Shown here: positions 28,475 through 37,292 of the stretch, piece after piece | How the letters are laid out: each line of letters opens with the position of its first letter | How positions within the stretch are numbered: position 1 is the stretch's first letter | Assembly: GCF_000161935.1 (NCBI RefSeq) | Contig: NZ_GG698802.1 | Coordinates: 537,722-601,721, forward strand | Reading direction: 5' to 3' | From: Limosilactobacillus coleohominis 101-4-CHN | GTDB taxonomy: Bacteria; Bacillota; Bacilli; Lactobacillales; Lactobacillaceae | DNA: 64,000 nucleotides | Made by a program: the position numbers and the translations under genes | Notes under the pieces: generated by a model | What the model was told of the DNA's origin: nothing | Databases searched by the model: none | Seen by the model: the letters and a program-made list of their open reading frames with translations, nothing else

Positions 28475-28807
28475 ATGAAAAACATTTATCTGTTTATTTG
28501 TTGCGGAATTTTATTATTTATCAGTGTTACTTGTGGGATGCATTCTACGATTGATAAACGTACTAGTAGCTGGCTTGTAATAACCAGAATCATTATTCTA
28601 GCAATGCTCGTGGGGAAAATTGTTTTCTTCTTATTGACTTTACCGATTATTAGTTGGCGTTTGCTCATTCAGATTGTTGCTTTAATCGTCTTATTCGTAA
28701 TGGTTGAAATGATTTTTCGACGAAAATTATTAACTTTCGGAGTTCCATGGCTTGCTTTTATTTTAGAAGCTACAACTTTTGTAGTCAGTCTTGTTTGTAT
28801 TTTTTAA
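28475..28807 (+). CDS. YisL/DUF1516 family membrane protein
   Basis: 110 residues with four hydrophobic segments (about 4-24, 33-57, 61-80, 86-108) and no other motif. Matches the small YisL/DUF1516 family in length and pattern (HSTIDKRTSSWLVITRII). Function unknown. A GGAAATTACCT ribosome site precedes the ATG. Confidence 0.78.
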   Translation: MKNIYLFICCGILLFISVTCGMHSTIDKRTSSWLVITRIIILAMLVGKIVFFLLTLPIISWRLLIQIVALIVLFVMVEMIFRRKLLTFGVPWLAFILEATTFVVSLVCIF

Positions 28808-28834
28808 AGACCAGTTTATAATAGAAGTTAATCG

Positions 28835-28907
28835 GCGCTCTTAGTGTAACTGGATAGCACATGAGATTTCGGTCCTCATTATCAGGGTTCGAGTCCCTGG
28901 GAGCGCA
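28835..28907 (+). tRNA. tRNA-Arg(UCG)
   Basis: Acceptor GCGCTCT/GGAGCGC, T arm CAGGG-TTCGAGT-CCCTG, anticodon arm TGAGA-TTTCGGT-CCTCA with anticodon TCG and an A-C mismatch next to the loop. It would read CGA and CGG. CCA is not encoded. Confidence 0.88.
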
Positions 28908-28920
28908 TTGAATATTTGTT

Positions 28921-28946
28921 AAAAGCGTTGATATATCAACGCTTTT
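28921..28946 (+). terminator. terminator after tRNA-Arg
   Basis: Perfect inverted repeat AAAAGCGTTGATA/TATCAACGCTTTT followed by ATTTTTT. Confidence 0.9.
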
Positions 28947-28987
28947 ATTTTTTACTGTGTACCCATCATGTGCCATTAGTAATTACA

Positions 28988-29341
28988 CAAAAAGACCCAG
29001 CGCTTAATCAAAGTTAGCACTGGGTTCTTTTATACTGGGAAGTGGTTCAAAGTTGTTAAAAACTTTTGTCACACCCATCTTTGGGAAGGAATCATTTTCA
29101 GCCCTTTGCGAGAAAGCTATTATCTAAACTTAACTCATCAATTTTAATTCATCTTCCGCAAAGTAACTATTTATTACCTAGTGCACGCCGGTAACCACAC
29201 ACTTCAAATAATATTACAGGTTACTCTTATGCTGCTTCTGACCTACTAAATCTTCAGCCGCTAGGCACGCGTAGATTTCTTGTTGTATCTACCTATTTCC
29301 TTCCACGTCTTTAATATAACATTAAATGTAAGCGATTTCAA
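28988..29341 (-). ncRNA. candidate structured non-coding RNA with own promoter and terminator
   Basis: No coding frame is supported in this 380-base gap. On the minus strand a strong promoter is present: -35 TTGAAA (29336-29341), 17 bases, -10 TATATT (29313-29318) with TG before it. Transcription from about 29308 would run to a bidirectional terminator (ACCCAG ... CTGGGT, 28991-29025). In between are GTAGAT/ATCTAC, GTAACC/GGTTAC and CTTTGCG/CGCAAAG helices, and GGAAGGAA near the 5' end can pair with TTCCTTCC about 215 bases later. I do not recognise the family; it lacks the marks of tmRNA or RNase P RNA. Confidence 0.55.
28991..29030. terminator. bidirectional terminator between tRNA-Arg region and RNA candidate
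   Basis: AAAAAGACCCAGCG ... CACTGGGTTCTTTT, T-tracts on both sides. Confidence 0.8.
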
Positions 29342-29355
29342 TAGTTGTTTTTACA

Positions 29356-30042
29356 TTAGCCAATCGTTCCTAACAACGCAAGCAAAGCAACTAAGTTATT
29401 AATTGCGTGCAACCAAATTGTATTCGTGATATTACCAGTTTTACGATAAATGAAAGCAAAGACTGCCCCTAAATAAAAATAAATTAAATAGCTAATAATG
29501 GTCGTACTAGAATGTTCCAATGTAAACAAAAGCCCTGATAATAAAATCGGTAACCAGAACGCTTCCCGCTTAAAGAAGAAATTCATTAATACACCACGAA
29601 AAATTAGTTCTTCAGCAATCGGATTCAGCACAACTGCCGCAAATGACATAATTATAAAGACCACCTGATTACTGCTTAATAAACGACCAATTAATTGATT
29701 ATTCGCCGTTTCCGTTTGATGATAAATCAGGTAATTCAGTAAATTTAATACTTGTTCACCAAGAATGACCGCGAGACATCCGCCAATAATCCATTTAAGA
29801 TGCTGTCCTAGCCCCTGAGTGCTTGGTTGCCAATGGCGATACTTTAGGAAAAGGTGGCGTGCCCATAAGATTATTCCACCAAACACAATTACGTAGATCA
29901 CAATCAAGAGTGCTAACATAGCTGGCACCGTTGAATACTTACGAATAAAAAGTAAAATAACTGGTGGTACCTGAATCAATAATGCCAATAGTCCGACAAT
30001 TAAAACCCGCAATATCCAAAGCGGTCGTTTTGTTGCATTCAT
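29356..30042 (-). CDS. CPBP-family intramembrane glutamic protease
   Basis: 228 residues from the ATG at 30040-30042, behind GAGGGAAGTG; the frame is open to 30072 without a ribosome site. About seven hydrophobic segments. CPBP (ABI) motifs are seen: EELIFRG near 144-150 (EExxxR), FTLEHSS near 174-180 and HAINN near 212-216. Relatives in lactobacilli are linked to bacteriocin immunity or unknown roles; there is no bacteriocin gene nearby, so function is open. Confidence 0.88.
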   Translation of the reverse strand: MNATKRPLWILRVLIVGLLALLIQVPPVILLFIRKYSTVPAMLALLIVIYVIVFGGIILWARHLFLKYRHWQPSTQGLGQHLKWIIGGCLAVILGEQVLNLLNYLIYHQTETANNQLIGRLLSSNQVVFIIMSFAAVVLNPIAEELIFRGVLMNFFFKREAFWLPILLSGLLFTLEHSSTTIISYLIYFYLGAVFAFIYRKTGNITNTIWLHAINNLVALLALLGTIG

Positions 30043-30080
30043 AAATTCACTTCCCTCAAAAGTTTTATTCATAATATCAC

Positions 30081-30109
30081 AAAACCTCTGTCACGCTGAC
30101 AGAGGTTTT
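30081..30109. terminator. terminator of the LacI-type regulator gene
   Basis: AAAACCTCTGTCA/TGACAGAGGTTTT, three-base loop, followed by CTTTTTT on the plus strand and TG-rich sequence on the minus strand. Confidence 0.8.
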
Positions 30110-30114
30110 CTTTT

Positions 30115-31131
30115 TTATTCAACAGGACGCCCTGTACTGGAACGTTCAGTTAACTTTACTGGGACATCCACTAATTGTCTAGACATCTGAAGATCGTTAA
30201 TCCGATTTAGTATTAGGCGAGCACTTGTTTCTCCTAATTCTAAAATTGGTTGTTCAATGGTTGTTAACTTTGGCGTAACATACTCGGCTAAGTCAATATT
30301 GTCATAGCCCATCACCGAAAGATCTTCTGGAATCTGAATTTCCCGTTCATGAAGGCCACGATAAAGACCAATCGCCAATTCATCATTTCCACAAAAAACT
30401 GCCGTGGGCCGACGTTTTAATACTGCATCCGTCTGTTCATAACCGCCTAATTTAGTTAAAGGGGCAGCAACCAAATCCTGCTCTTCATTAAAGTGAATTC
30501 CCCGCTGCAGCAGTCCATTAATAAACCCGTCTAACCGTTTACGCAAATTTCTCGTTAACTGCTTTGGCATCATCACCACAATCCGTTTGTGACCTAATTT
30601 TGCCAAATGTTCAGCAGCAATTGAACCACCTTGATAATCATCAACCTGCAGGCGGTCACCATCATCATTAATTTGATTCCGATCAAAAAGTAAGTACGGA
30701 ATCCGGTTAGGCTTTAAAATATTATCAATCGTATCTGCCGTGACACTAGAACTAGCAATAATCAAGCCATCAACAGACCGCTCAACCAAATTTCCTAGGT
30801 AATATTTTTCGGTGGTTTCATCATTACTGGCACTGAAAACCAATGGTAAATAGTGTGCGTTGCGACAAACAGTTTGGATACCACGAAAGAAAGTACTAAA
30901 AAACGGATTACCAATATTCGGTACCAACACCCCAATTGTTTTGGATGAATGAAGAATCAAATTGCGGGCATTAAAATCCGGAACATAATGCATTTCGTCC
31001 TTCAGCTTTAAAACTCGCTCTTGTGTTTTTTTACTAAAACGGGCTCCCTTACCATTCAAGATTTGTGAAACTGTCGTTACCGAAACCCCGGCTTTCTCCG
31101 CTACATCCTTGATTGTTATTTTATTCGTCAT
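30115..31131 (-). CDS. LacI-family transcriptional regulator
   Basis: 338 residues from the ATG at 31129-31131 after GAGGGAAATTG. N-terminal helix-turn-helix ITIKDVAEKAGVSVTTVSQILNG (5-27), hinge helix around 48-58 (NARNLIL), then a periplasmic-binding-protein-like effector domain with TIGVLVPNIGNPFFS. It resembles ribose-type (RbsR) repressors, but no sugar genes lie next to it, so the ligand is unknown. An imperfect palindrome just upstream may be its own operator. Confidence 0.92.
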   Translation of the reverse strand: MTNKITIKDVAEKAGVSVTTVSQILNGKGARFSKKTQERVLKLKDEMHYVPDFNARNLILHSSKTIGVLVPNIGNPFFSTFFRGIQTVCRNAHYLPLVFSASNDETTEKYYLGNLVERSVDGLIIASSSVTADTIDNILKPNRIPYLLFDRNQINDDGDRLQVDDYQGGSIAAEHLAKLGHKRIVVMMPKQLTRNLRKRLDGFINGLLQRGIHFNEEQDLVAAPLTKLGGYEQTDAVLKRRPTAVFCGNDELAIGLYRGLHEREIQIPEDLSVMGYDNIDLAEYVTPKLTTIEQPILELGETSARLILNRINDLQMSRQLVDVPVKLTERSSTGRPVE

Positions 31132-31152
31132 CAATTTCCCTCATTCTGCGTT

Positions 31153-31174
31153 AAACGATTTACTAAAACAGTTT
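31153..31174. promoter_or_regulatory. possible LacI-family operator
   Basis: Imperfect palindrome AAAC-N2-TTNA-N-TAAA-N2-GTTT (arms AAACGATTTA and TAAAACAGTTT) 20 bases before the regulator start; suggests autoregulation. Confidence 0.45.
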
Positions 31175-31194
31175 ACTACGGATTGAAAGGGATT

Positions 31195-31803
31195 TCAATT
31201 ATTTTCAAAATGGACTCCAAAGACATTCTGCATAATTTCCTTTGCTTGCGCACATTGGGTTCCCCGAACCCTCAGATAATCAATCTTAGCCAACAAAATT
31301 TCATATTCCCATAGAGAAGAAAGGTCATGTTCGTTTAAATAATGTAAATTCAGTTTGATGGCTGACAAACTATGAATCAAGCCCGTAAAATCATCTTCAC
31401 CCTTATAACGATCTGTCCCGATTACTACCGGTAGCTGATGCTGATAAGAATCCTCCAGCAGTGTCCTTAAGATATTGGTATTTTGATAATCATGATGCCG
31501 CAAAAATTCTTGCAATTTCCAAATATCGAAATAATGATGGTCTTCGGCTACTTTGCATTTTAAAGAGACCGTCGTTAAATAGTCAGTATGCGCTTGAACC
31601 TTATGAATACTTTCGAGCCGGATGGCGGTTAATCCGTTAATTTTACCATCCCAATCAATTCCTAATAACAGAACAAATAATGGATCGATTGCAATCACAA
31701 AGCCAACATTAAAAATATCATCATCGACAAAGTTATAAACTTCGACCAAATACCCTTGCTGGTTTGCCATTACTAATTGTTCTTTAATTTCGTTTGGTGA
31801 CAT
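31195..31803 (-). CDS. uncharacterised protein of 202 residues
   Basis: Not recognised. The ATG at 31801-31803 lies seven bases after GGAGGA; another ATG six bases upstream is too close to that site. No signal peptide or membrane span. The first half (about 15-70) looks like a small beta barrel (LVEVYNFVDDDIFNVGFVIA, then LLLGIDWDGKINGLTAIRL), the rest is mostly helical. It is followed at once by the LacI-type regulator region. No function can be given. Confidence 0.75.
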   Translation of the reverse strand: MSPNEIKEQLVMANQQGYLVEVYNFVDDDIFNVGFVIAIDPLFVLLLGIDWDGKINGLTAIRLESIHKVQAHTDYLTTVSLKCKVAEDHHYFDIWKLQEFLRHHDYQNTNILRTLLEDSYQHQLPVVIGTDRYKGEDDFTGLIHSLSAIKLNLHYLNEHDLSSLWEYEILLAKIDYLRVRGTQCAQAKEIMQNVFGVHFENN

Positions 31804-31985
31804 TTGCATTCCTCCACAAAAAGATAAAATAATTTAATTTATATCATTATTTCGATAACACTGTACTCGCCTATTCATTGGCACTGTCGTTTTAACGCTT
31901 GATAATATCTGGATCATAATAGGCAACACCACTTTTTTGTAGTAAGATAGTTTACATTGTAAAACTATTTAAAAGAGGAGCCACT

Positions 31986-32616
31986 ATGGTGATTATTACA
32001 GCAGGCATGATTGGTGTTGGTAAAACGACCCTTACAGGTAAGATTGCTGACCATTTACACACACAAGCGTTTTTTGAACCCGTTGGTGAAAATCCAGTAT
32101 TACCACTATACTACAAGAACCCTAAGCAATATGGTTTTTTGTTGCAAATTTACTTTTTAAACAAGCGGTTCTCGATGATCAAAAAGGCTTTGAATGATGA
32201 TAACAATGTTTTAGACCGTTCCATCTATGAAGATGCCCTATTTACGCGAGAGAACAATGCTGAAGGTAATATCTCTGATACTGAATTAGATGTCTATCTC
32301 AAGTTACTAGACAATATGATGGCAGATCTCAAACAACTGCCAAAACGGGCCCCGATCTAATGGTCTACTCAGAAACGGACTTCGAAACCATCCTCTATCG
32401 GATTAAAAAACGGGGCCGTGATTATGAGCAAATTGATAATAAACCATAATTAAAGGACTACTATTATAAAATGTGGAATGCTTATAAAAAGTGGTACCGT
32501 GATTACGATGCTAGTCCTAAAATGAAAATTGATTTGGAAAAATATAATTTGGAAGATCCACGTAACGTGGATATCGTTTTACAAATGATTGATGATAAAC
32601 TAGCATCGCTTCGTTA
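31986..32616 (+). pseudogene. broken deoxynucleoside kinase gene
   Basis: The start region is sound: AGAGGAG, ATG, then GMIGVGKTTLTGKIA (P-loop) and the family segment LDRSIYEDALFTRENN near 78-93. After KRAP the frame shifts at about 32340-32357 (CCAAAACGGGCCCCG); homology continues in the next frame as DLMVYSETDFETILYRIKKR. That frame then meets an in-frame TAA at 32446-32448 (after DNKP), and continues LKDYYYKMWNAYKKWY to a stop at 32614-32616. Total length fits a 210-residue deoxyadenosine/deoxyguanosine kinase. Two lesions argue for true decay rather than one sequencing error. Confidence 0.85.
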
Positions 32617-32640
32617 AGTCACCAACGCAACATTACTTAC

Positions 32641-32674
32641 AACTCAGAGGATGGTTCTTACCTCCTCTGGGTTT
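32641..32674. terminator. terminator between kinase pseudogene and GH73 gene
   Basis: AACTCAGAGGA/TCCTCTGGGTT stem followed by TTATTTT on the plus strand. Confidence 0.8.
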
Positions 32675-33651
32675 TATTTTACCCAACGCTTGAACAACTC
32701 CACCACCCCAACCGAGCTAATTCCACCAATTAGTGGAATTATAATTCCCTTACGTTTTGTAGTTTTCTGCCGCCGGACTGGTTGTTTTGCGGTCATCTTA
32801 TGCTTCTCATCAATTGGCTGAGAATTCTTGAACTGCTCCTTTTTCTCTGGAATTTGGTCATACTTAGTCAAATCATACGCTTGAATCAAATGATCTAATT
32901 TTTGATGATACCGCGGATCAGTTGCATATTTTTGATTAAGTGCCCGTGTTGCTGTTTGATAGTCTAAGCAGTGTCGCTTATGTACCTGTTCATATATTTC
33001 TTGATCTAATACCATTGCGTAATCCTGCAGCGATTCCATTACTGAAGGATACTTTCGAAATACATGCTGCTCTGTTAGGTCACATCCCATCCGATGCTCC
33101 TGAGTTGGCATGGTCGTACTCTGCCCATGGTACGATCCTTTAATGCCAAATAAATTATAATGCGTTCGTGCCAAATCACTCCGTCCCCAGTCACTCTCTA
33201 AAATTGCCTGGGCAATCATTACTGAAGCAAAAAGGTCATGTTCTTGAGCAATCTTTTGCGCATCCGGGGCAATTAAGTTAATAAAATCTTGCTCATTTTT
33301 CGATAACGGCTGTCGAGCAACCGGTCCATTCGTATTCTCCTCCTGGTGTTCTTTCACTTGTTTTATTTGATTTGGCTCCCTCGTTTGGGGTTGTTCACCA
33401 GAATCTGAAGATGATATCACTGCAGTTAAATTACTGTGTTTTGCCTTCAAGCATCCCGCCAATCGATTCACTGTCTCGGGATCTAATTGATTCATTTCAT
33501 CATCTGATAATGGTGGTCGTGCTCCTGTAATAATTGCCCCAGCCAGTTGTTCACACTCATTTGGCGAATAGTTAACGCTGGCAAGCACTGGATTGGTACT
33601 GGTTGATAACAAAGTACTCGTGACAATAATTCGTAAAATATAGTTTTTCAT
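32674..33651 (-). CDS. GH73 glucosaminidase with C-terminal membrane anchor
   Basis: 325 residues from the ATG at 33649-33651 behind AGGAGG; upstream codons belong to the leader. Signal peptide (1-25, ending VLAS). Residues 26-75 form a small cysteine-containing region of unknown type, 76-115 are low complexity, and about 120-260 form the GH73 N-acetylglucosaminidase domain with catalytic Glu in MIAQAILESDWGRSDLA and FGIKGSYHG. The end carries a hydrophobic segment (GIIIPLIGGISSVGVVELF) and a short basic tail. Likely a wall hydrolase held at the membrane. Confidence 0.88.
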   Translation of the reverse strand: MKNYILRIIVTSTLLSTSTNPVLASVNYSPNECEQLAGAIITGARPPLSDDEMNQLDPETVNRLAGCLKAKHSNLTAVISSSDSGEQPQTREPNQIKQVKEHQEENTNGPVARQPLSKNEQDFINLIAPDAQKIAQEHDLFASVMIAQAILESDWGRSDLARTHYNLFGIKGSYHGQSTTMPTQEHRMGCDLTEQHVFRKYPSVMESLQDYAMVLDQEIYEQVHKRHCLDYQTATRALNQKYATDPRYHQKLDHLIQAYDLTKYDQIPEKKEQFKNSQPIDEKHKMTAKQPVRRQKTTKRKGIIIPLIGGISSVGVVELFKRWVK

Positions 33652-33690
33652 ATTTTTACCTCCTGTATTATATAGACGGCAAAAATACAA

Positions 33691-33730
33691 AAAAAGATTG
33701 GAAAATATCAAAATTTTCCAATCTTTTTTT
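33691..33730. terminator. terminator of the L,D-transpeptidase gene
   Basis: GATTGGAAAAT/ATTTTCCAATC stem with A7 and T7 on its sides; can act in both directions and lies 40 bases ahead of the GH73 start. Confidence 0.9.
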
Positions 33731-35111
33731 AATAAACGATTACTGGTTCATGAACCACAATGGCATGATATGCTGTTCCAGCATCACTCGGGTGCATATT
33801 TACACATCCATTTGAACCATCATTAAGATAAGCCGATTTAGACCAGTTAGATCGCCAACTAGCATCATGGAAGCCAACCCCACTATTAGTAAAGGCTGAC
33901 CAGTATGATACTGGTTGAGTATATGACTTACCACTATCGCCCGTTCCACGGAGAACTGATGGACTTTGTTGATACATAATGTACCAAACACCTTTTGGCG
34001 TTGCGTCACCGCTGCTCTGCTTTCCAGTAACAACATCCGCACTAAAGACCTCTTTACCGTCTTTGTAGAACCAAGCGTGCTGATCAGCAATTGAAACTTC
34101 TGCATAGGTGTTACCAAGGCCGTGATTCTTAGTTACTCCATAGCCAAGACCACCAGTATAGTAACCTTCTCCAAAGATATCTGCTTTAGCATTAACCGAC
34201 TTCTTACCATCAACTAATGCCTTGCCCAGAGTTTTACCGGCTTTGGTTTCACTAATCTTCCAGCCATAACTACCGCCCTTAGCAGTATTAATCACCTTTC
34301 CAGAATGCGTCTTGAACTTAAATGACTTTCCTAAGGTCGCCTTTTCTCGATTAATCTTTTTAACGGTTGGTTTTAAAGCTGCTGTATCAAAAGTATATTT
34401 ACCGTCCTCATAAGTAACCTTAGTTAAAACGTCCTTACTACTAAGCCGGTAGCGCTTTTGCTCCACTTGATAATTAACGGAACGGTGATTTAACTTTTGC
34501 AGCTTATTCTTTTGCTTTTTAATCTCTGAACTACTTGCTCCCAAAGGCTGCGTATATAGCTTTGGTAATCGAATCGATGGATCATAAGCATTTTGGTCCA
34601 AACGGCGCATTAATCGTTTGACATCATATTGGTTACCCTTTTGGGGCTTCGTTGTGGTAACCTGATTGTTTTGCCAAACAACTTTTGCATTTACTGGAGC
34701 TTGACGATTTTCATTTAAAGTCTTCAGCTTCCGTTCAACACTCTGCTTAATACCCTTAACTCGTGAAGAATCGCTTTCGCTCGGAGTGATCTTTAAGTTA
34801 CGCTGCTCACTGCTTGGAAATAGCGTGAATTGCTTCTGCAGTGCAGTCTTAAACTTACCTTGATCAGCTTTGCGATAACCAGCCGAAGTCCGACTGCCTT
34901 GATAAATTAGCTGACCATCTAAATAAACCCGGTTGGTCAATTTAGTTTGTGAAACTTTATCATAGGCCTGCGCTTTTGTTAATCCACCAACGTTAATCCC
35001 ATTAATCTTTGTATTTTTATTAAAATGAGTACTTTGGTGCCAATATGATCCTCCAATAATTATGACTAGAGCAGCCACAATTCCAGAAGCAACCTTGCCT
35101 TTTGTATTCAT
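33729..35111 (-). CDS. membrane-anchored L,D-transpeptidase (YkuD) with PG-binding domain
   Basis: 460 residues. N-terminal membrane span (about 6-24), two repeat-like peptidoglycan-binding (YkuD-associated, PG_binding_4-like) stretches around 35-130 and 200-300, then a C-terminal YkuD domain with His in GVGFHDASWRS and catalytic Cys in SNGCVNMHPSD near 435. L,D-transpeptidases make 3-3 cross-links or attach proteins to the wall. It is next to a GH73 hydrolase, which supports a wall-remodelling pair. Confidence 0.92.
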   Translation of the reverse strand: MNTKGKVASGIVAALVIIIGGSYWHQSTHFNKNTKINGINVGGLTKAQAYDKVSQTKLTNRVYLDGQLIYQGSRTSAGYRKADQGKFKTALQKQFTLFPSSEQRNLKITPSESDSSRVKGIKQSVERKLKTLNENRQAPVNAKVVWQNNQVTTTKPQKGNQYDVKRLMRRLDQNAYDPSIRLPKLYTQPLGASSSEIKKQKNKLQKLNHRSVNYQVEQKRYRLSSKDVLTKVTYEDGKYTFDTAALKPTVKKINREKATLGKSFKFKTHSGKVINTAKGGSYGWKISETKAGKTLGKALVDGKKSVNAKADIFGEGYYTGGLGYGVTKNHGLGNTYAEVSIADQHAWFYKDGKEVFSADVVTGKQSSGDATPKGVWYIMYQQSPSVLRGTGDSGKSYTQPVSYWSAFTNSGVGFHDASWRSNWSKSAYLNDGSNGCVNMHPSDAGTAYHAIVVHEPVIVY

Positions 35112-35228
35112 CTAAAAATCTCCCAATATCTTATTTTTATTACAATTCTGTAACAAGAAACACTCATAATCATAACACTAATTACTTTTAATGAGAAACG
35201 AAAAAGTAATTTTTATTTTTATAAAATG

Positions 35229-35259
35229 ATCCCCACCAGTATTACTCACTAGTGGGGAT
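35229..35259 (-). terminator. terminator of pepV-uspA
   Basis: On the minus strand ATCCCCACTAGTG/TACTGGTGGGGAT followed by CATTTTATAAAAA; weak T-tract. Confidence 0.6.
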
Positions 35260-35281
35260 ATTTCATAATGATAAACGCAGA

Positions 35282-35776
35282 TTAAATTTCTGGATAGATC
35301 ACATCTTCAACCTTAACTGGTTGATTATTTTCATCCGTCTTAACTACGGTAACGTCACATGGTGCATGGCGAATTACGTAAGCCGCGGTTGAGCCTACAA
35401 TAATCCGTCCAATGACATTCAACCCGGTGGCCCCCACAACAATCATGTCGACATCATGCTTCTTAGGATATTGATCAGTAATGGCAATCTTGGCGTTCCC
35501 AACCATGACTGAAGAATCCACGTCCGTTAACCCTGCTTGTTTAGCGTCTTCAACTAACTTTGCAAGAGTTTTCTTCATCCGTTCAACTGCAGCATCATAC
35601 ATATCACGATCAATAATTCCATATCCCGCTGCAGTTGGGTAGTGTTCACCATTAACAACACTTAATAAGTGTAAGTGCGCCTCATTCCGCTTTGCCAAAT
35701 CAATCGCCTTATGAAAGGCCATCATTGATTGTTTGGAACCATCAATCCCTACTAAAATGTTTTTGTAATTTGCCAT
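35282..35776 (-). CDS. universal stress protein, UspA family
   Basis: 164 residues from the ATG at 35774-35776 (MANYKNILVGIDGS); AAGGAGTGATTAGA precedes it. The ATP-binding motif G-2x-G-9x-G-S is present as GATGLNVIGRIIVGSTA near 120-136, so it is an ATP-binding type. It lies 14 bases after pepV and ends at a hairpin. Role: stress survival, exact function unknown. Confidence 0.93.
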   Translation of the reverse strand: MANYKNILVGIDGSKQSMMAFHKAIDLAKRNEAHLHLLSVVNGEHYPTAAGYGIIDRDMYDAAVERMKKTLAKLVEDAKQAGLTDVDSSVMVGNAKIAITDQYPKKHDVDMIVVGATGLNVIGRIIVGSTAAYVIRHAPCDVTVVKTDENNQPVKVEDVIYPEI

Positions 35777-35790
35777 TCTAATCACTCCTT

Positions 35791-37191
35791 TTATTCCGTT
35801 ACCAAATCATGAATTGCTTGCATATAAATCGCCATCGACTTAATCAAATCATCAACCGGCTGATACTCATTTGCCTGGTGCATTGTGTTTGGCGTATCTG
35901 GCATCAATGCACCAAATGCAACTCCATTATCAATTAATTGTCCATACGTTCGTCCACCAATACACTCCGGCTTGGCATCTTGGTCACCAGTAACATCAAT
36001 GTATGACTTCATTAATGTTTTAACAAGGGGATCTTCCGGATCCACAAAGTGCGGTGCATGGAAAGAGTCATAATGAGCATCAATCGCGAACTCAGCGGCA
36101 ACCGGCTTAACCTTCGCAAGGATCTCATCAGGAGTAATTCCTTTAGGGAAGCGGAAATTCATGTCCATGTGACCACCCTTTTGACCATCGAAATTCATAA
36201 TGCCAGCGTTCATCGTTAAGTCACCCATGACAGGATCAGTAAATGCTGTCTTAAAGCCGGCCATCCGATCATCCAAGTGTAAATAATCAGCTACATAATC
36301 AATAAAATTCTTAGCGTTTCCACCAAAGTGTAAGGATTGCAAGAATTTGGCCATGTATGTTCCGGCATTAATCCCCTTTTCCGGTTCCATACCGTGAGCG
36401 GCTTTACCAATCATTTCTAAATGAAGCCCATCTTCCATTTCCTTCGCATCACCTGTAACTGGATTTTGCTTGAGAAAATCACCATACCGCTCCATCACTG
36501 TATGCTTATCAGCTGTTTCCATAACAACTTCTGCTTCACGTGGCACCATGTTAAACCGTAAACCGGACTTAAATGATTTCAGAATGTCTTGCCCTTCATT
36601 GCCACCAGCAATATCGAGATTAATTGAAAACATTCCCTTTTCTCCGTTATAAACGGGGAATTCTGCATCTGGGGAGAAGCCTAAGTCAGGCATTGGTTCG
36701 GTTGCAAAATATTTAGTCATGCCAGTCCAATCGTTCTCTTCATCGGTACCAGCCACAAACCGAACCTTTTTATGAAACTTAACTCCCATCTCTTTTAAGG
36801 TCTTTAATGCATAGTAGGCTGCCAAACCGGGGCCCTTATCATCAGAGGCTCCACGACCAATAAAATTACCATCTTTAATCACTGGGTCAAATGGATCACT
36901 ATCCCAGCCCTTTCCTGCCGGCATCACGTCGAGATGGGCTAAAATAGCAATGGTCTCATCACCTTCACCCCATTCAGCATAACCAACCACATTATCAATG
37001 TTTTTCGTCCGAAAACCATCCTTGGCGGCCATCGCTAAGAAAGTATGCAACGCTTGAGTCGGTCCTGGTCCCAACGGTGCATCCGGGGTTGCTTGTGAAT
37101 CATCACGAACACTAGGAATCTTCACTAACGTTGTCAAATCACGCAAGTAGTCATCTTTTTGCGCATTTGCTTTTGACATCCAATCAGCCAT
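35791..37191 (-). CDS. pepV: dipeptidase PepV
   Basis: 466 residues from the ATG at 37189-37191 behind AGGAGG; the open frame further upstream is leader. M20 family di-zinc dipeptidase. Metal ligands are seen in AHLDVMPAGKGWDSDPF (His/Asp near 87), GASDDKGPGLAAYYA (near 118), AGTDEENDWTGM (catalytic Glu pair near 153) and MHQANEYQPVD near 440. It releases amino acids from dipeptides in the cytoplasm, and is typical of lactic acid bacteria. Confidence 0.96.
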   Translation of the reverse strand: MADWMSKANAQKDDYLRDLTTLVKIPSVRDDSQATPDAPLGPGPTQALHTFLAMAAKDGFRTKNIDNVVGYAEWGEGDETIAILAHLDVMPAGKGWDSDPFDPVIKDGNFIGRGASDDKGPGLAAYYALKTLKEMGVKFHKKVRFVAGTDEENDWTGMTKYFATEPMPDLGFSPDAEFPVYNGEKGMFSINLDIAGGNEGQDILKSFKSGLRFNMVPREAEVVMETADKHTVMERYGDFLKQNPVTGDAKEMEDGLHLEMIGKAAHGMEPEKGINAGTYMAKFLQSLHFGGNAKNFIDYVADYLHLDDRMAGFKTAFTDPVMGDLTMNAGIMNFDGQKGGHMDMNFRFPKGITPDEILAKVKPVAAEFAIDAHYDSFHAPHFVDPEDPLVKTLMKSYIDVTGDQDAKPECIGGRTYGQLIDNGVAFGALMPDTPNTMHQANEYQPVDDLIKSMAIYMQAIHDLVTE

Positions 37192-37292
37192 GATTCTGCC
37201 TCCTATTATTCTTTCTACATTGATTATGATACCATAGGTTTGTAGTTGATTAAATCGTTTCCATTCATTAACACGAGGAAGTGTCAATTTAT

